64,000 bases of DNA from JBMYYR01 sp965243605 (GTDB taxonomy: Bacteria > Bacteroidota > Bacteroidia > Flavobacteriales > CAJXXR01): contig CBDEVQ010000101.1 in the NCBI GenBank assembly GCA_965243605.1, positions 1 to 64,000 of the forward strand. The letters are read 5' to 3'. Below are positions 35,912 to 44,857 of this stretch, in pieces; within the stretch, counting starts at the first letter, position 1, and every line of letters starts with the position of its first letter. A program made the translations under genes and the position numbers. The notes under the pieces are model-generated. The model had not been told where the DNA came from and did not search any database. It saw only the letters and a list, made by a program, of their open reading frames with translations.

Positions 35912-37294
35912 TTATGAAGTTATTGTACAATATCCATTTCCATTAGGCATAACCCAACTTCCATCTATTATATCATTTGCTTTTAATGAGACTGCATCTT
36001 GCACATTACATGCATTATACCACGCATCATCTTTTTGGTAACTTACACTAATACGTTTTGATCCTTTGGGCATAACCACTGATGCAGGTGTATCGTTAAG
36101 TTTTCCACTGGTTAAGGTCGTCCAAGAATCGCCTGTACTCTCTTTACTAAAGTTTAAAGCAATTTTTGTACTCCCTTCAACATTAAACTGAAACTTTACT
36201 GGGGTATCTACTGCTAACCCACTAGAATTTGGAATTTCTCCCACAACATAAGGGTTAGAAGAATTACAAGGTGCTGTACCCATGGTATTTCCTGTACTAT
36301 GGATTGAAGTAATTTTAGAATATTCGGATTGAAGTGAACTTGCTCCGTGATCTGGAATTTCAGTTCCATTGGCCTTTAACATCCCCCATCCTGAAGGGCG
36401 TTCATAATATCTAAATGCAAATCCTCCAGAAACAATATCAGCCATGTTTAACGAATCTGCACCAGATTGTGACTTCACTTCTTTTGTTCCAAATAAATAT
36501 GGGATTTGAGCCCAATCTCTTGGACTGATATCTGCAGGGTTAGATCCCATTTCTGTAAATGTTATTGGTACAGGGTTTGATCCATCAAAGGCTTTTGCTA
36601 AATTATAATATGCTCCAACTTTGGCTGCTAAGCTTCCTCCTGCCCAACGTTCACAATTATAACCTAAGAAATCTACACGCTCTGCTATATCTCCACACAT
36701 ATAGGCTTTGGCTGCAGGAATGGTATATTCTGGATTGTCTCTTAAAGCAACGGTTAACGGAACAGCGCGGTAACCCTTCCCTTTCATGTATGCTTTTAAA
36801 TGCTTTGCTCCTGCTCTAATTTTAGAAGGAATGTCGTATCCTGGTGTATGTCCATCAGATCCAATAGATTCATTTCCTAAAGAGAACCCCAAGACATTAT
36901 TGTATTGACAAAATTCATCGGCAATTTGTTCTAATCGTTTATGATATTCCGATGTACTACTAAACACTGTTGTAATGTTATTTACTGCACCTACTAATAC
37001 ATAAATTCCCTTGGCTGCTAAAGCATCCATTACTGATTTGTGACTATTACCTGTACCTACATCAACTTGATAAACACGAATGGCATTTATATTTAAATTG
37101 GTAAATCCGAACGTCGTTGTTGATTTAAGTAAATTTTGAATAGTCGCTAAGTTGTTATCATCCGAAATTGGGTCAACAAAATCTGTGGGTTGGTAACACA
37201 CACCTTTTGGGGCCCATTGGTCTGTTCCACACATAAACAGATTATTCGAAATTGTAATAGGTGTAATTGTTGTAGAATCGACAGTTGAGCTCAC
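35912..37294 (-). CDS. GH72-like 1,3-beta-glucanosyltransferase
   Basis: The 460-residue protein follows the whole layout of GH72 (Gas/Gel) enzymes known mainly from fungi: PKGVCYQPTDFVDP, the INAIRVYQVDV strand, HKSVMDALAAKGIYVL, GFSLGNES with the acid/base E142, then FLGYNCERW, and FTEMGSNP with the nucleophile E248. Residues about 345-460 form a C-terminal domain (VDTPVKFQFNVEG ...) of unknown type. No signal peptide is visible at the chosen start (MSSTVDS). The predicted reaction is transfer of beta-1,3-glucan chains. Convergent gene order and no polysaccharide-utilisation genes nearby. The family call is strong; the exact reaction is inferred. Confidence 0.75.
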   Translation of the reverse strand: MSSTVDSTTITPITISNNLFMCGTDQWAPKGVCYQPTDFVDPISDDNNLATIQNLLKSTTTFGFTNLNINAIRVYQVDVGTGNSHKSVMDALAAKGIYVLVGAVNNITTVFSSTSEYHKRLEQIADEFCQYNNVLGFSLGNESIGSDGHTPGYDIPSKIRAGAKHLKAYMKGKGYRAVPLTVALRDNPEYTIPAAKAYMCGDIAERVDFLGYNCERWAGGSLAAKVGAYYNLAKAFDGSNPVPITFTEMGSNPADISPRDWAQIPYLFGTKEVKSQSGADSLNMADIVSGGFAFRYYERPSGWGMLKANGTEIPDHGASSLQSEYSKITSIHSTGNTMGTAPCNSSNPYVVGEIPNSSGLAVDTPVKFQFNVEGSTKIALNFSKESTGDSWTTLTSGKLNDTPASVVMPKGSKRISVSYQKDDAWYNACNVQDAVSLKANDIIDGSWVMPNGNGYCTITS

Positions 37295-37489
37295 AGTATT
37301 GGATTATAAACGATTAAAAAAAACTAAACTGAAATATCCATTATAACAATAGATATTTCAAAAGTGAAAATTAAACCCAATACTTGAAATAAAAACACGT
37401 AATAACCCCTGATTATTATATGAGTAATTATGCTTACTAAGTACCTATTACATATTATCACATCCTATAAAATGTATAGTATTACACGT

Positions 37490-38329
37490 CTATAGATCTA
37501 ACTCCATCTCATATTGATCAATTTTATTCTCTAATCCAATGGTCTCAAAATATTGCAATTTATTGATAAGCCGTGTATCCACATTATTTATTTTAACCGT
37601 CTCAGAAAGACTATAAATGGCCGTAAACAATCTATTCCATGCGGTATCCTCTGGCTTTAAAACATCACACTGAGCAATATAATTACTATTGGGTTTTATT
37701 ATAAAATATGACTCAGGAACGTTATTATTTAGGACCATATAAAACAAATAGCCTCCTTTTAGCACAGATGCTTTCTGATTATCCCAAGAGTAATACGATT
37801 GATTTGGTAAATTGTCCCAATCCACCTTACAAATATCTATTTTTACTATTGTAAATGTTTCTTGGTTGTTTAAATGCATGCATCCACTAAAACATTTATA
37901 CGTTTTACCTATACTAAACCCAATACCTTCATAGGCTTTAATGGCTTTCTCATTTCTTGTAATTACTTCTAAAGTACTTTTTTTTATTCCGTTTTGCTTT
38001 AGGTCTTCAATAGCAAACAGATATAACGCCTTTACGATGCGCTTACCTCTATATTGAGGAATTACACCTGTTCCTGTATTATAGGCTGTTAATACACCTA
38101 ATCGGTTATCTATGGCATGCAGGATAAATCCAACCAATTTTTCATCATCATACATTCCATAAGATAGAGCAAAATCTACTTGAGCAGCTTTCCAACGTTC
38201 TATATAATATGCTTTATCTGATGGCATTTCTACAAAGTACTGATCAAACGCCAATAGAAAACAGTCTATAATTGTGTGTATTGGGGTTGTATGAAGTTGT
38301 TTTATTATCATCATAAAATAAACATTCAC
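37490..38329 (-). CDS. GNAT family N-acetyltransferase
   Basis: A 279-residue protein whose residues about 15-160 are a GNAT domain: the acetyl-CoA loop appears as VIPQYRGKRIVKAL and is followed by LEVITRNEKAIKAYEGIGF. The C-terminal 115 residues have no recognised domain and contain YSWDNQKASVLKGGYLF. The acceptor substrate is unknown. The start may be the internal MMIIKQL. Single gene, minus strand. Confidence 0.85.
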   Translation of the reverse strand: MNVYFMMIIKQLHTTPIHTIIDCFLLAFDQYFVEMPSDKAYYIERWKAAQVDFALSYGMYDDEKLVGFILHAIDNRLGVLTAYNTGTGVIPQYRGKRIVKALYLFAIEDLKQNGIKKSTLEVITRNEKAIKAYEGIGFSIGKTYKCFSGCMHLNNQETFTIVKIDICKVDWDNLPNQSYYSWDNQKASVLKGGYLFYMVLNNNVPESYFIIKPNSNYIAQCDVLKPEDTAWNRLFTAIYSLSETVKINNVDTRLINKLQYFETIGLENKIDQYEMELDL

Positions 38330-38378
38330 GGATTACCGCATATTATTATTTACATTTTATTACAATGGTTAAAATGTG

Positions 38379-38401
38379 GCATTTCGTTTTAACTTCTGTT
38401 T
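38379..38401. repeat. 23-bp direct repeat, first copy
   Basis: GCATTTCGTTTTAACTTCTGTTT occurs here, overlapping the end of the TPR gene, and again at 39339-39361 inside the end of the serine hydrolase gene, 960 bases apart. It suggests copying or insertion of the TPR gene through short homology. Confidence 0.7.
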
Positions 38402-39315
38402 CTCTTAATACTATGTCGCGAGTAAATTAAGCGAATAATAAAAAAAAGAATAGAGATAATAACTATAAGAATCATGATTAATGTGGACATTAAGTGTTCT
38501 CGGACATAGTCTTTAATTTCTCCTAGTAGTTTATTAGGACGAGCATGAACAATAATATTATTTATTGCTTTTATACGTATATCCATCAAATCTGATGTAA
38601 ACCCAAACTCTTTAGCTTCTTCATAGCTTTCTAGCGCCGCTTCTAAATCTCGATCTAAAGCCAGTACATTACCATAATCAAAATATATATTCCCTACTAT
38701 CTTATTTTCAGGTTTAACGAAAACTACACGTTCTCTAAGTTGGTGCTTTATATGGTTTATTAACATTGAAAGATTATAGGCATTAATATTTTCAGGAAGT
38801 TCATCTTCTCCAAAGTCTAATCCTAAAATAGAGGAAGTACTAATATTTGAAGGAGATAATTTAAATTCAAGAATTTTAATATGTATCCATTCTGAACCAA
38901 AATGTGAATCAGGATTTAATTCTAAGGATTTACGTATCCAAACTAATGCTGAATCTGGCTGACCAATTAATTCATAAATAGTTCCTAAATTAGAAGCAGT
39001 AGAATATAAATGTGGAGACTCTAATTCTATTTGTTCGTAAATAGACTTGGCTTTCTTATATTCACCTAGGTATATTAAAGCTGCGGCAAAATCCGATAAG
39101 CTTTTTATAGAACCTGATTCTTCATACGATCTGTAATACAAATTCGCTTTATTCCTTAATTCAACAGTATCTACTGCTCTAGTAAACACCTTGCCATGAG
39201 TTGCCTTGTGATGAACAACTTCTCCTGATAATAAAGTTCTGTAAACATTAATACAAGCAGATACTTTATATAATGAGAATAAACAAACTATTAATAACAA
39301 TATCCTTTTAAGCAT
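38389..39315 (-). CDS. TPR-containing membrane-anchored protein
   Basis: A 308-residue protein with an N-terminal hydrophobic segment (residues 4-20) and a C-terminal membrane helix (about 277-298, TLIMILIVIISILFFII). Between them, degenerate tetratricopeptide repeats such as LYSTASNLGTIYELIGQPDSA and GNVLALDRDLEAALESYEEA suggest protein-protein contacts in the periplasm. It starts 13 bases after the serine hydrolase gene 39329-40591, so they are co-transcribed. The C-terminal codons overlap the 23-bp direct repeat. Partner unknown. Confidence 0.75.
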   Translation of the reverse strand: MLKRILLLIVCLFSLYKVSACINVYRTLLSGEVVHHKATHGKVFTRAVDTVELRNKANLYYRSYEESGSIKSLSDFAAALIYLGEYKKAKSIYEQIELESPHLYSTASNLGTIYELIGQPDSALVWIRKSLELNPDSHFGSEWIHIKILEFKLSPSNISTSSILGLDFGEDELPENINAYNLSMLINHIKHQLRERVVFVKPENKIVGNIYFDYGNVLALDRDLEAALESYEEAKEFGFTSDLMDIRIKAINNIIVHARPNKLLGEIKDYVREHLMSTLIMILIVIISILFFIIRLIYSRHSIKRNRS

Positions 39316-39328
39316 TATTATTTTATAT

Positions 39329-40591
39329 TTAAATTAACGCATTTCGTTTTAACTTCTGTTTACGTATTATTCGAATAGAAAGCCCAATAATGAAAAGACA
39401 GCCTATACTAAAAATGGAAATTAAACGCATTTTGTTTCTTTGAATAACTACATAATCGGCAATGTTGGTTTTCCAATACAACCACTCATCAGCCAAAGAC
39501 GATGAAATATTATGATTCCCCATTTCTAAGATGATAATTCCATCTTTTGATGTTAAATCAATTCGAGCTGCCGTATTAATTAAAGGTCTTAAACTATAAC
39601 CATCATGCCCAATAACCTTAGATTTGGTATCGTTCTGACTATAAAGATGAGGTCCTAATCCATAATATCCAACGCCATTTACAAAAGATTCAGGTTTAAC
39701 CATTAACTCTAAGGTTTCATTAGACAATACCTTATTATGACCAAGACTAGCTAACATAAATTTAGATAAATCTTCAGTACACGTATATAATGAAGCTGCT
39801 GCTAATGCTGTAAAGGTATAAGGTTCAGATATTGTTCCTTCTTCACTATATAATTGTGCTAATTTAAGGTTTGGTTTTTCGGAAAGCACAAATGTAGAAT
39901 TTGTCATGTTTAATGGTTCCAAAATCATTTGAGTCATGTACTTCTGAAACGACATTCCACTAACTTCTTCTATGACCAATTGTAACAACGTATATCCTCC
40001 ACCAGAATACATAAACTGGCTTCCGGGTTCATACCCTACCTTTACAATTCCGTCTGTAGAATAGGCATCCGATGCTTTAGTTAAAGATTCTTCTAAGGTT
40101 TGAACTTGGTCTTTGGGTCCGTAACCTAAATAACCCAATCCGTCTATTAATCCAGACGAATGTGACAGTAATCGGCGGACTGTTACTTTTTGGTTATCAA
40201 AATCACCTTCTGGTAAATGCCATCGGGTTAGGTAGTGGTCTATGGGTGTATCTAATTCTAGTTTCCCTTGTTCTACGAGCTTTAAAACACCCCAAGACGT
40301 TATCCATTTACTTACTGAGGCCACCTGAAAAACAGATGTTTGATCTACAGGTTGATCTACCGCATAATGAAATCGATTTGTAACTTGTCCATTCTCAATA
40401 AAAAGTATGGCGAAATTTCCAACAAACTCGTCTTCAATCTTATCTTTAGTGGCTTCAATAAACGATTCTAGAGTATTATCTGACTGTATCGTGGTAAGCA
40501 GTAGTCCCTTTATTAATCCTGTATATATAACAATGGTAGCCCATACCAAAACGGAAAGAATTATTAAAATAATATATTTAAATGTTCGCAT
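39329..40591 (-). CDS. membrane-anchored serine hydrolase (beta-lactamase-like)
   Basis: A 420-residue protein with an N-terminal hydrophobic segment (residues 7-27) and a C-terminal helix (about 394-409). The catalytic domain has SxxK as VASVSKW near residue 90, YSGGGY near 196 and HDGYS near 325. Members of this family (penicillin-binding-protein-like esterases or D-alanyl peptidases) act in the periplasm on short peptides or esters. It is the first gene of a two-gene unit with the TPR gene. Confidence 0.82.
   Translation of the reverse strand: MRTFKYIILIILSVLVWATIVIYTGLIKGLLLTTIQSDNTLESFIEATKDKIEDEFVGNFAILFIENGQVTNRFHYAVDQPVDQTSVFQVASVSKWITSWGVLKLVEQGKLELDTPIDHYLTRWHLPEGDFDNQKVTVRRLLSHSSGLIDGLGYLGYGPKDQVQTLEESLTKASDAYSTDGIVKVGYEPGSQFMYSGGGYTLLQLVIEEVSGMSFQKYMTQMILEPLNMTNSTFVLSEKPNLKLAQLYSEEGTISEPYTFTALAAASLYTCTEDLSKFMLASLGHNKVLSNETLELMVKPESFVNGVGYYGLGPHLYSQNDTKSKVIGHDGYSLRPLINTAARIDLTSKDGIIILEMGNHNISSSLADEWLYWKTNIADYVVIQRNKMRLISIFSIGCLFIIGLSIRIIRKQKLKRNALI
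39339..39361. repeat. 23-bp direct repeat, second copy
   Basis: Second copy of the 23-bp repeat, inside the last codons of the serine hydrolase gene (QKLKRNALI end). The first copy is at 38379-38401. Confidence 0.7.
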
Positions 40592-40739
40592 TATCTAGGT
40601 TTTAATTTCATCTTAATCACCTCAAATATAAGCGATAATAATCATCAAAAGAAATAGTTGAGAACGAAAACATTCACGTTCTGGTTCTCTTTACCAATTC
40701 GTAAAACACATGTTTTATGATTCTATTACTTTATTCAAT

Positions 40740-40931
40740 CTAAAATCCGAATCTACTAAAGCTATATTGTTTATACTTTATGTGTTTATCGGTTAATTGA
40801 TTACTAATACGAGTAATTTTCTCTTTTGGCACGCCTTTTTCGTACATGAGATATATGGTATCCATTTCATTATGTTCTAATATATTGATCTTTTTATAAG
40901 GTTTTAATTTATCATCAGATTTAGTATACAC
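40740..40931 (-). CDS. hypothetical protein fragment without clear start
   Basis: The 63-codon frame (YTKSDDKLKPYKKINILEH ... YSFSRFGF) is open further upstream, to about 41030, without any ATG, reading SEYLELKTQTDIII and SAYFLILFKDTNDF in that stretch. Either a GTG at 40931 is the start or this is the 3' remainder of a longer gene. No family recognised. Confidence 0.35.
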   Translation of the reverse strand: MYTKSDDKLKPYKKINILEHNEMDTIYLMYEKGVPKEKITRISNQLTDKHIKYKQYSFSRFGF

Positions 40932-41148
40932 CAGAAAATCGTTTGTGTCTTTAAATAGGATTAAAAAGTATGCACTTTTATTGATAATAATATCTGTCTG
41001 TGTCTTAAGTTCTAAATATTCAGAATGTTATATTAAATATATCCAAAATCAGGATATTCGCCTAGATAAATTTGACAATAACTAACTTAAGGTTCCTTTC
41101 TCGTTAATACCACTGGTTTAAGTTATGGACTTATGGTTTTCTGTAAAA

Positions 41149-41838
41149 TTATAGAATTAAAACATCAACTAGTACAGCTAAGATCATCAAAAATGCGACT
41201 GCAAATGCAGTATAACCAACAGTCCTAATTATGCGGTTTATTTTCATATCAGATTCGTAATTCTTTTTTAAAATTTCAATAGGAATAGATGGTCTCAACA
41301 CCTTCTCATACTCTCCTAAATTGTTTATTTTTAGAATTTCAACGTTCAATTCACCAAGAAATTCATGATGTATTTTATGTTTCTTTGTTAAAGCTCTAAT
41401 TTCTACTAACGTTTTAATTATACTTAATTTAATCGTATTAATTTCTTTTACATTTTCAAATCCATTAAAAAGGCCAATAAGTTTGTCATTAACATAATTT
41501 AGACTGAGATTGTATTCCTCACCCTCTAAAATTAACCTTAATTCCTTATCGGTATTATTCAGATAAGGAAGAATTATTTCATTTAATATGTATGTCTTAG
41601 AAGATTGTAACCAAAGGTTTTGCACTGCTTGTAATACCCCACGTATTTTATCTATTTTATTAGATTCAAAAATATGTTTAAAACTAGAGCATAAGTCATC
41701 TTCAATATACCTTTTAAGCTCAATATTATTATACCGTTCGTGATTAAAACCACTATGAAATCCTATATCGTAATCGTGTATTAAACGACTCAGTGGCTTA
41801 TCTTCATTTATAAATTGTACGATTTGTTCCTTCTTCAT
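41149..41838 (-). CDS. hypothetical protein with C-terminal membrane helix
   Basis: A 229-residue, mostly helical soluble protein with one C-terminal hydrophobic segment (about 208-229, VGYTAFAVAFLMILAVLV), so tail-anchored. No family recognised. It is followed upstream by the PriA-like gene on the same strand after 43 bases, but it is not clear that they form one unit. Confidence 0.5.
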   Translation of the reverse strand: MKKEQIVQFINEDKPLSRLIHDYDIGFHSGFNHERYNNIELKRYIEDDLCSSFKHIFESNKIDKIRGVLQAVQNLWLQSSKTYILNEIILPYLNNTDKELRLILEGEEYNLSLNYVNDKLIGLFNGFENVKEINTIKLSIIKTLVEIRALTKKHKIHHEFLGELNVEILKINNLGEYEKVLRPSIPIEILKKNYESDMKINRIIRTVGYTAFAVAFLMILAVLVDVLIL

Positions 41839-41881
41839 TGTTTATTATTATTAATTATAAATGCCTTATTAAAGTTTTATA

Positions 41882-44329
41882 CTATACATAATTCGGGTCA
41901 ACATCTACTCGAATCATTACGGATCTAAACTTATCGTGTTTAGACATTTTGTTAATGATTTTTTGAATATACGTTTTAGCGTCTTTTAAACGTGCGTTCT
42001 TTATCAGCTGAATATCAATTTGCATCTGGTAATATGTACGTATACGCTCTATAGATGGTGTATAGGGTTTACGAGCCCGTTTAGATGGAATTTTTTGGAT
42101 GAGTATTTCATAGAAATACGCCGTTGCTTCAAACAATACAGCCGAATTCTTATGTCTGAAATTAATAAGAATCATTCGTGTATATGGCGGCAACATATAA
42201 TCCTTACGTTCCTTTAAAAATCCAGAATATAATTTGGTTGGGTCTTGTTCTTTTAACGCTCTAAATACAGGGTGTTCTTTCTGATAGGTTTGAATAATAA
42301 CCTGAGCATCCTTGCTTTGGCTTAGTAACCTTTGAGAAATTTGACTTAAGGATTGTAATGCGCGTTCTTCTACTCTAAAGTCTGGATACATTAATAAATC
42401 ATCGGCCAATACCACTACTAAAATGGCTGTATTGGATAAATCTAGACCTTTAGATATCATTCGTGTTCCAATCAAAATATCAATCTCTCCACTATCATAA
42501 CGGTCTATAAATGTGTTGAGCTTATTTTTTGTACTCAAGGTATCTCGGTCTAAACGCACCACATTGGCTTTAATAAACACCGAGCGTAATTCTTCTAAAA
42601 TGCGTTCAGTTCCATACCCTTTTATTTCCATTTCTGGCTTAGAACATTGATCGCAATAATAAGTTGGTCTGCGTTGGTAACCACACTGATGGCAACGCAA
42701 GCATTTATCGCTTTTATGGTAGGTTAAATTTACCGAACAATGTACACACCTAGGAATATAATGGCATGATTTACATTCCATTTTAGAGGCATATCCCCTT
42801 CTGTCTTTATAAATTAAGACTTGTTTACGATTCTGTAATGCCACATCTATTTCAAAAATAAGATCTTTAGAAAGGTGTTGAACCATATTGTTCTGCTCTT
42901 TCTCGGTATTAATATCTATAAACCTGAAGGCTTCTTGAGACAATGGGTTTTTATCCCCAACCTCTAAACCTTTTATTTTATCGAGCTTTAAGAGTTGCCA
43001 AGATTCTAAACTTGGGGCAATAGCACTTAATATTAAAGGGCATTCATGAAGGCTTTGCAATACAAAACTCATGTCTTTTGCCTGATACAAAGGTGCTATT
43101 TCCGCTTGTTTGTAAATAGGGTCAGATTCATCGTCTACAATAATTAAAGACAGAGAATGAAATGGCAGAAATATTCCGATTTTGGTGCTTATTATTATTT
43201 TAGCCGTTCGTAAAGATTGGTTTTGAATGTTTCTCCAAATCTCTACACGCTCTTGTTCACTAAACTGGTTATGATATACAATAATATCGTCTTTAAAATA
43301 GGTTTTAAAAAACGAATAATATTGTGGGTAAAGCAACATGTCTGGAATTAAAAACAACACATCCTTTTCTTGTTTTAAGGCTTGTTCTATACTTAATTTA
43401 TAGACTTGTAGTTTGGCATAAAAATCATTTTCAACACAAAGAACCCCTTCTTTTGTATCTAAATAATTCGTCAAAGTATCCTTAATAGAATCTATTCTAG
43501 ATTCCTCCATATGAATATTAAAATCTCTATTCAGATTTGCCATTAAAAGCTCCCTATCTACCTTTTGTTCATAAACACTAACCCATTCTTTTTTTATTAA
43601 AGTCCTGAGCGATGGTTTTGAAAATCCTTGGGTTTTAAAAAGCTCATTAAAGCTTTCAACATGATTTTCTTTTGTCAATAAATAGTCAATGATTTCCTTT
43701 TGTCTTGGAGATCTATTGAGTGCCTTTATATGATCGTTTTGGTATTTAAGGTATTCTGATAATAAGCCTGCAAATTTTATGGTTTTCTCTTTGTAGCGAT
43801 GAGAAAATTGTTGTTCTAAAAGCAGCATTTTACGTTTATACATATTTTGTACAAACGTGGTGGGTTTATTTAAACTTGGAAGAATAGCCTTAAGGTCTTT
43901 TAGTTTTAAAGATCCTTGAAGTTCTAAAGCATCCAAAACCATTAATTGTTCATCTGAACAAGATACGTCTTGGGCATTAAATTCTGGATTATGATATAAT
44001 ACAGTTTCTCCTTTAAGAGAAAATGCTTTGGGCAAACAATACCTTAATACCAATCCGAATGGCACCTGATAATAAGATGCCAACCATTTCCAGAAATTAA
44101 ACTGTGTTTCATTAACAACTGGTTCATTGTCTGGTATTTCCATAATTTCCTTAGGTTCAAAATCTAAAGGAAAATCTGGCAATACTCGTTCTACTATTGC
44201 AAAAGTTATTCGTTTCTGAAAAGGCACAGTTACTCTAATACCAAATTTCACATGTTGCTTCATGGGTTCTGGTACAACATAGGTAAAGGCTGTATCAAAT
44301 ACTTCTGGTAGCCAAACTTCTACAAACAT
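41882..44329 (-). CDS. priA: PriA-like primosomal protein with degenerate helicase motifs
   Basis: At 815 residues this protein has the size and domain order of flavobacterial PriA: the 3'-DNA-binding domain (MFVEVWLPEVFDTAFTYVV), a helicase body, and a zinc-binding insert with four CxxC-like pairs (CKSC, CVHC, CLRCHQC, CDQC). However, the catalytic motifs are changed. Motif I, GVTSSGKTE in normal PriA, is here VENDFYAKLQ; motif II DEEH is DDES; motif III GSATPS is SAIAPS; motif VI GRAGR is SQRLLSQ. Motif V (GTRMISKGLD) is kept. It is the last gene of a five-gene minus-strand unit. Normal PriA restarts stalled replication forks; this copy probably cannot hydrolyse ATP. Whether it is the genome's only PriA is unknown. 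Confidence 0.85.
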   Translation of the reverse strand: MFVEVWLPEVFDTAFTYVVPEPMKQHVKFGIRVTVPFQKRITFAIVERVLPDFPLDFEPKEIMEIPDNEPVVNETQFNFWKWLASYYQVPFGLVLRYCLPKAFSLKGETVLYHNPEFNAQDVSCSDEQLMVLDALELQGSLKLKDLKAILPSLNKPTTFVQNMYKRKMLLLEQQFSHRYKEKTIKFAGLLSEYLKYQNDHIKALNRSPRQKEIIDYLLTKENHVESFNELFKTQGFSKPSLRTLIKKEWVSVYEQKVDRELLMANLNRDFNIHMEESRIDSIKDTLTNYLDTKEGVLCVENDFYAKLQVYKLSIEQALKQEKDVLFLIPDMLLYPQYYSFFKTYFKDDIIVYHNQFSEQERVEIWRNIQNQSLRTAKIIISTKIGIFLPFHSLSLIIVDDESDPIYKQAEIAPLYQAKDMSFVLQSLHECPLILSAIAPSLESWQLLKLDKIKGLEVGDKNPLSQEAFRFIDINTEKEQNNMVQHLSKDLIFEIDVALQNRKQVLIYKDRRGYASKMECKSCHYIPRCVHCSVNLTYHKSDKCLRCHQCGYQRRPTYYCDQCSKPEMEIKGYGTERILEELRSVFIKANVVRLDRDTLSTKNKLNTFIDRYDSGEIDILIGTRMISKGLDLSNTAILVVVLADDLLMYPDFRVEERALQSLSQISQRLLSQSKDAQVIIQTYQKEHPVFRALKEQDPTKLYSGFLKERKDYMLPPYTRMILINFRHKNSAVLFEATAYFYEILIQKIPSKRARKPYTPSIERIRTYYQMQIDIQLIKNARLKDAKTYIQKIINKMSKHDKFRSVMIRVDVDPNYV

Positions 44330-44335
44330 AGGGGT

Positions 44336-44854
44336 TTAAAAGAAATCGTTTATATCTACATTCTCATCATCAATATCATCTGGGTCTTCGTTTTCCGATT
44401 CTCCTTGATATTTATCTTCCTTATACCTTCCATACGTATGGTCTTGTAAAAACGTATCAGGATTATGAATGTCCGACGGTGCTGTTTCTGGAATCATTCC
44501 ATAGTCTTCTAATACCACGGGTACATCCACTTTATATTCGGTTTCGTATATGTCTATGAGTTCAATATCAAATACCCATTCCGAAAATCCGTTTTCGTAT
44601 TTTAAACGTTGTCCTTTTTTATAGATTAAGTCCGAAATACTCATATCTACAACATGGTCTAACTCATAGTGTTCTACCACATTCCAATCTTCATCACACA
44701 ACGAAAATTTAATATCAACATCCGATTCAATCCCAAAGCTATTAACTATGGTTTGGTGGACATCTTCTAAAGGAGCATATTTGTCAAATGCAATATCCTT
44801 ATAAACATCAACTTCCTCGTTTTGATATATAACTCTTAAAGCAAAAGTTTCCAT
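44336..44854 (-). CDS. plasmid pRiA4b ORF-3-like protein
   Basis: A 172-residue protein with the pRiA4b ORF-3 fold (often annotated as IS1096 passenger TnpR-like). Features are an N-terminal beta strand, the APLEDVHQTIVNSFG helix and the KFSLCDEDWNVVEHYEL stretch. The C-terminal 45 residues are acidic. It lies six bases from the PriA-like gene and three bases from cca, so it belongs to that operon. Biochemical role unknown. Confidence 0.8.
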   Translation of the reverse strand: METFALRVIYQNEEVDVYKDIAFDKYAPLEDVHQTIVNSFGIESDVDIKFSLCDEDWNVVEHYELDHVVDMSISDLIYKKGQRLKYENGFSEWVFDIELIDIYETEYKVDVPVVLEDYGMIPETAPSDIHNPDTFLQDHTYGRYKEDKYQGESENEDPDDIDDENVDINDFF

Positions 44855-44857
44855 ACT

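Noticed and set aside
36559..36819. 86-codon open frame opposite the GH72-like gene
   Set aside because: It is leucine-rich antisense coding by chance within a strongly supported gene.
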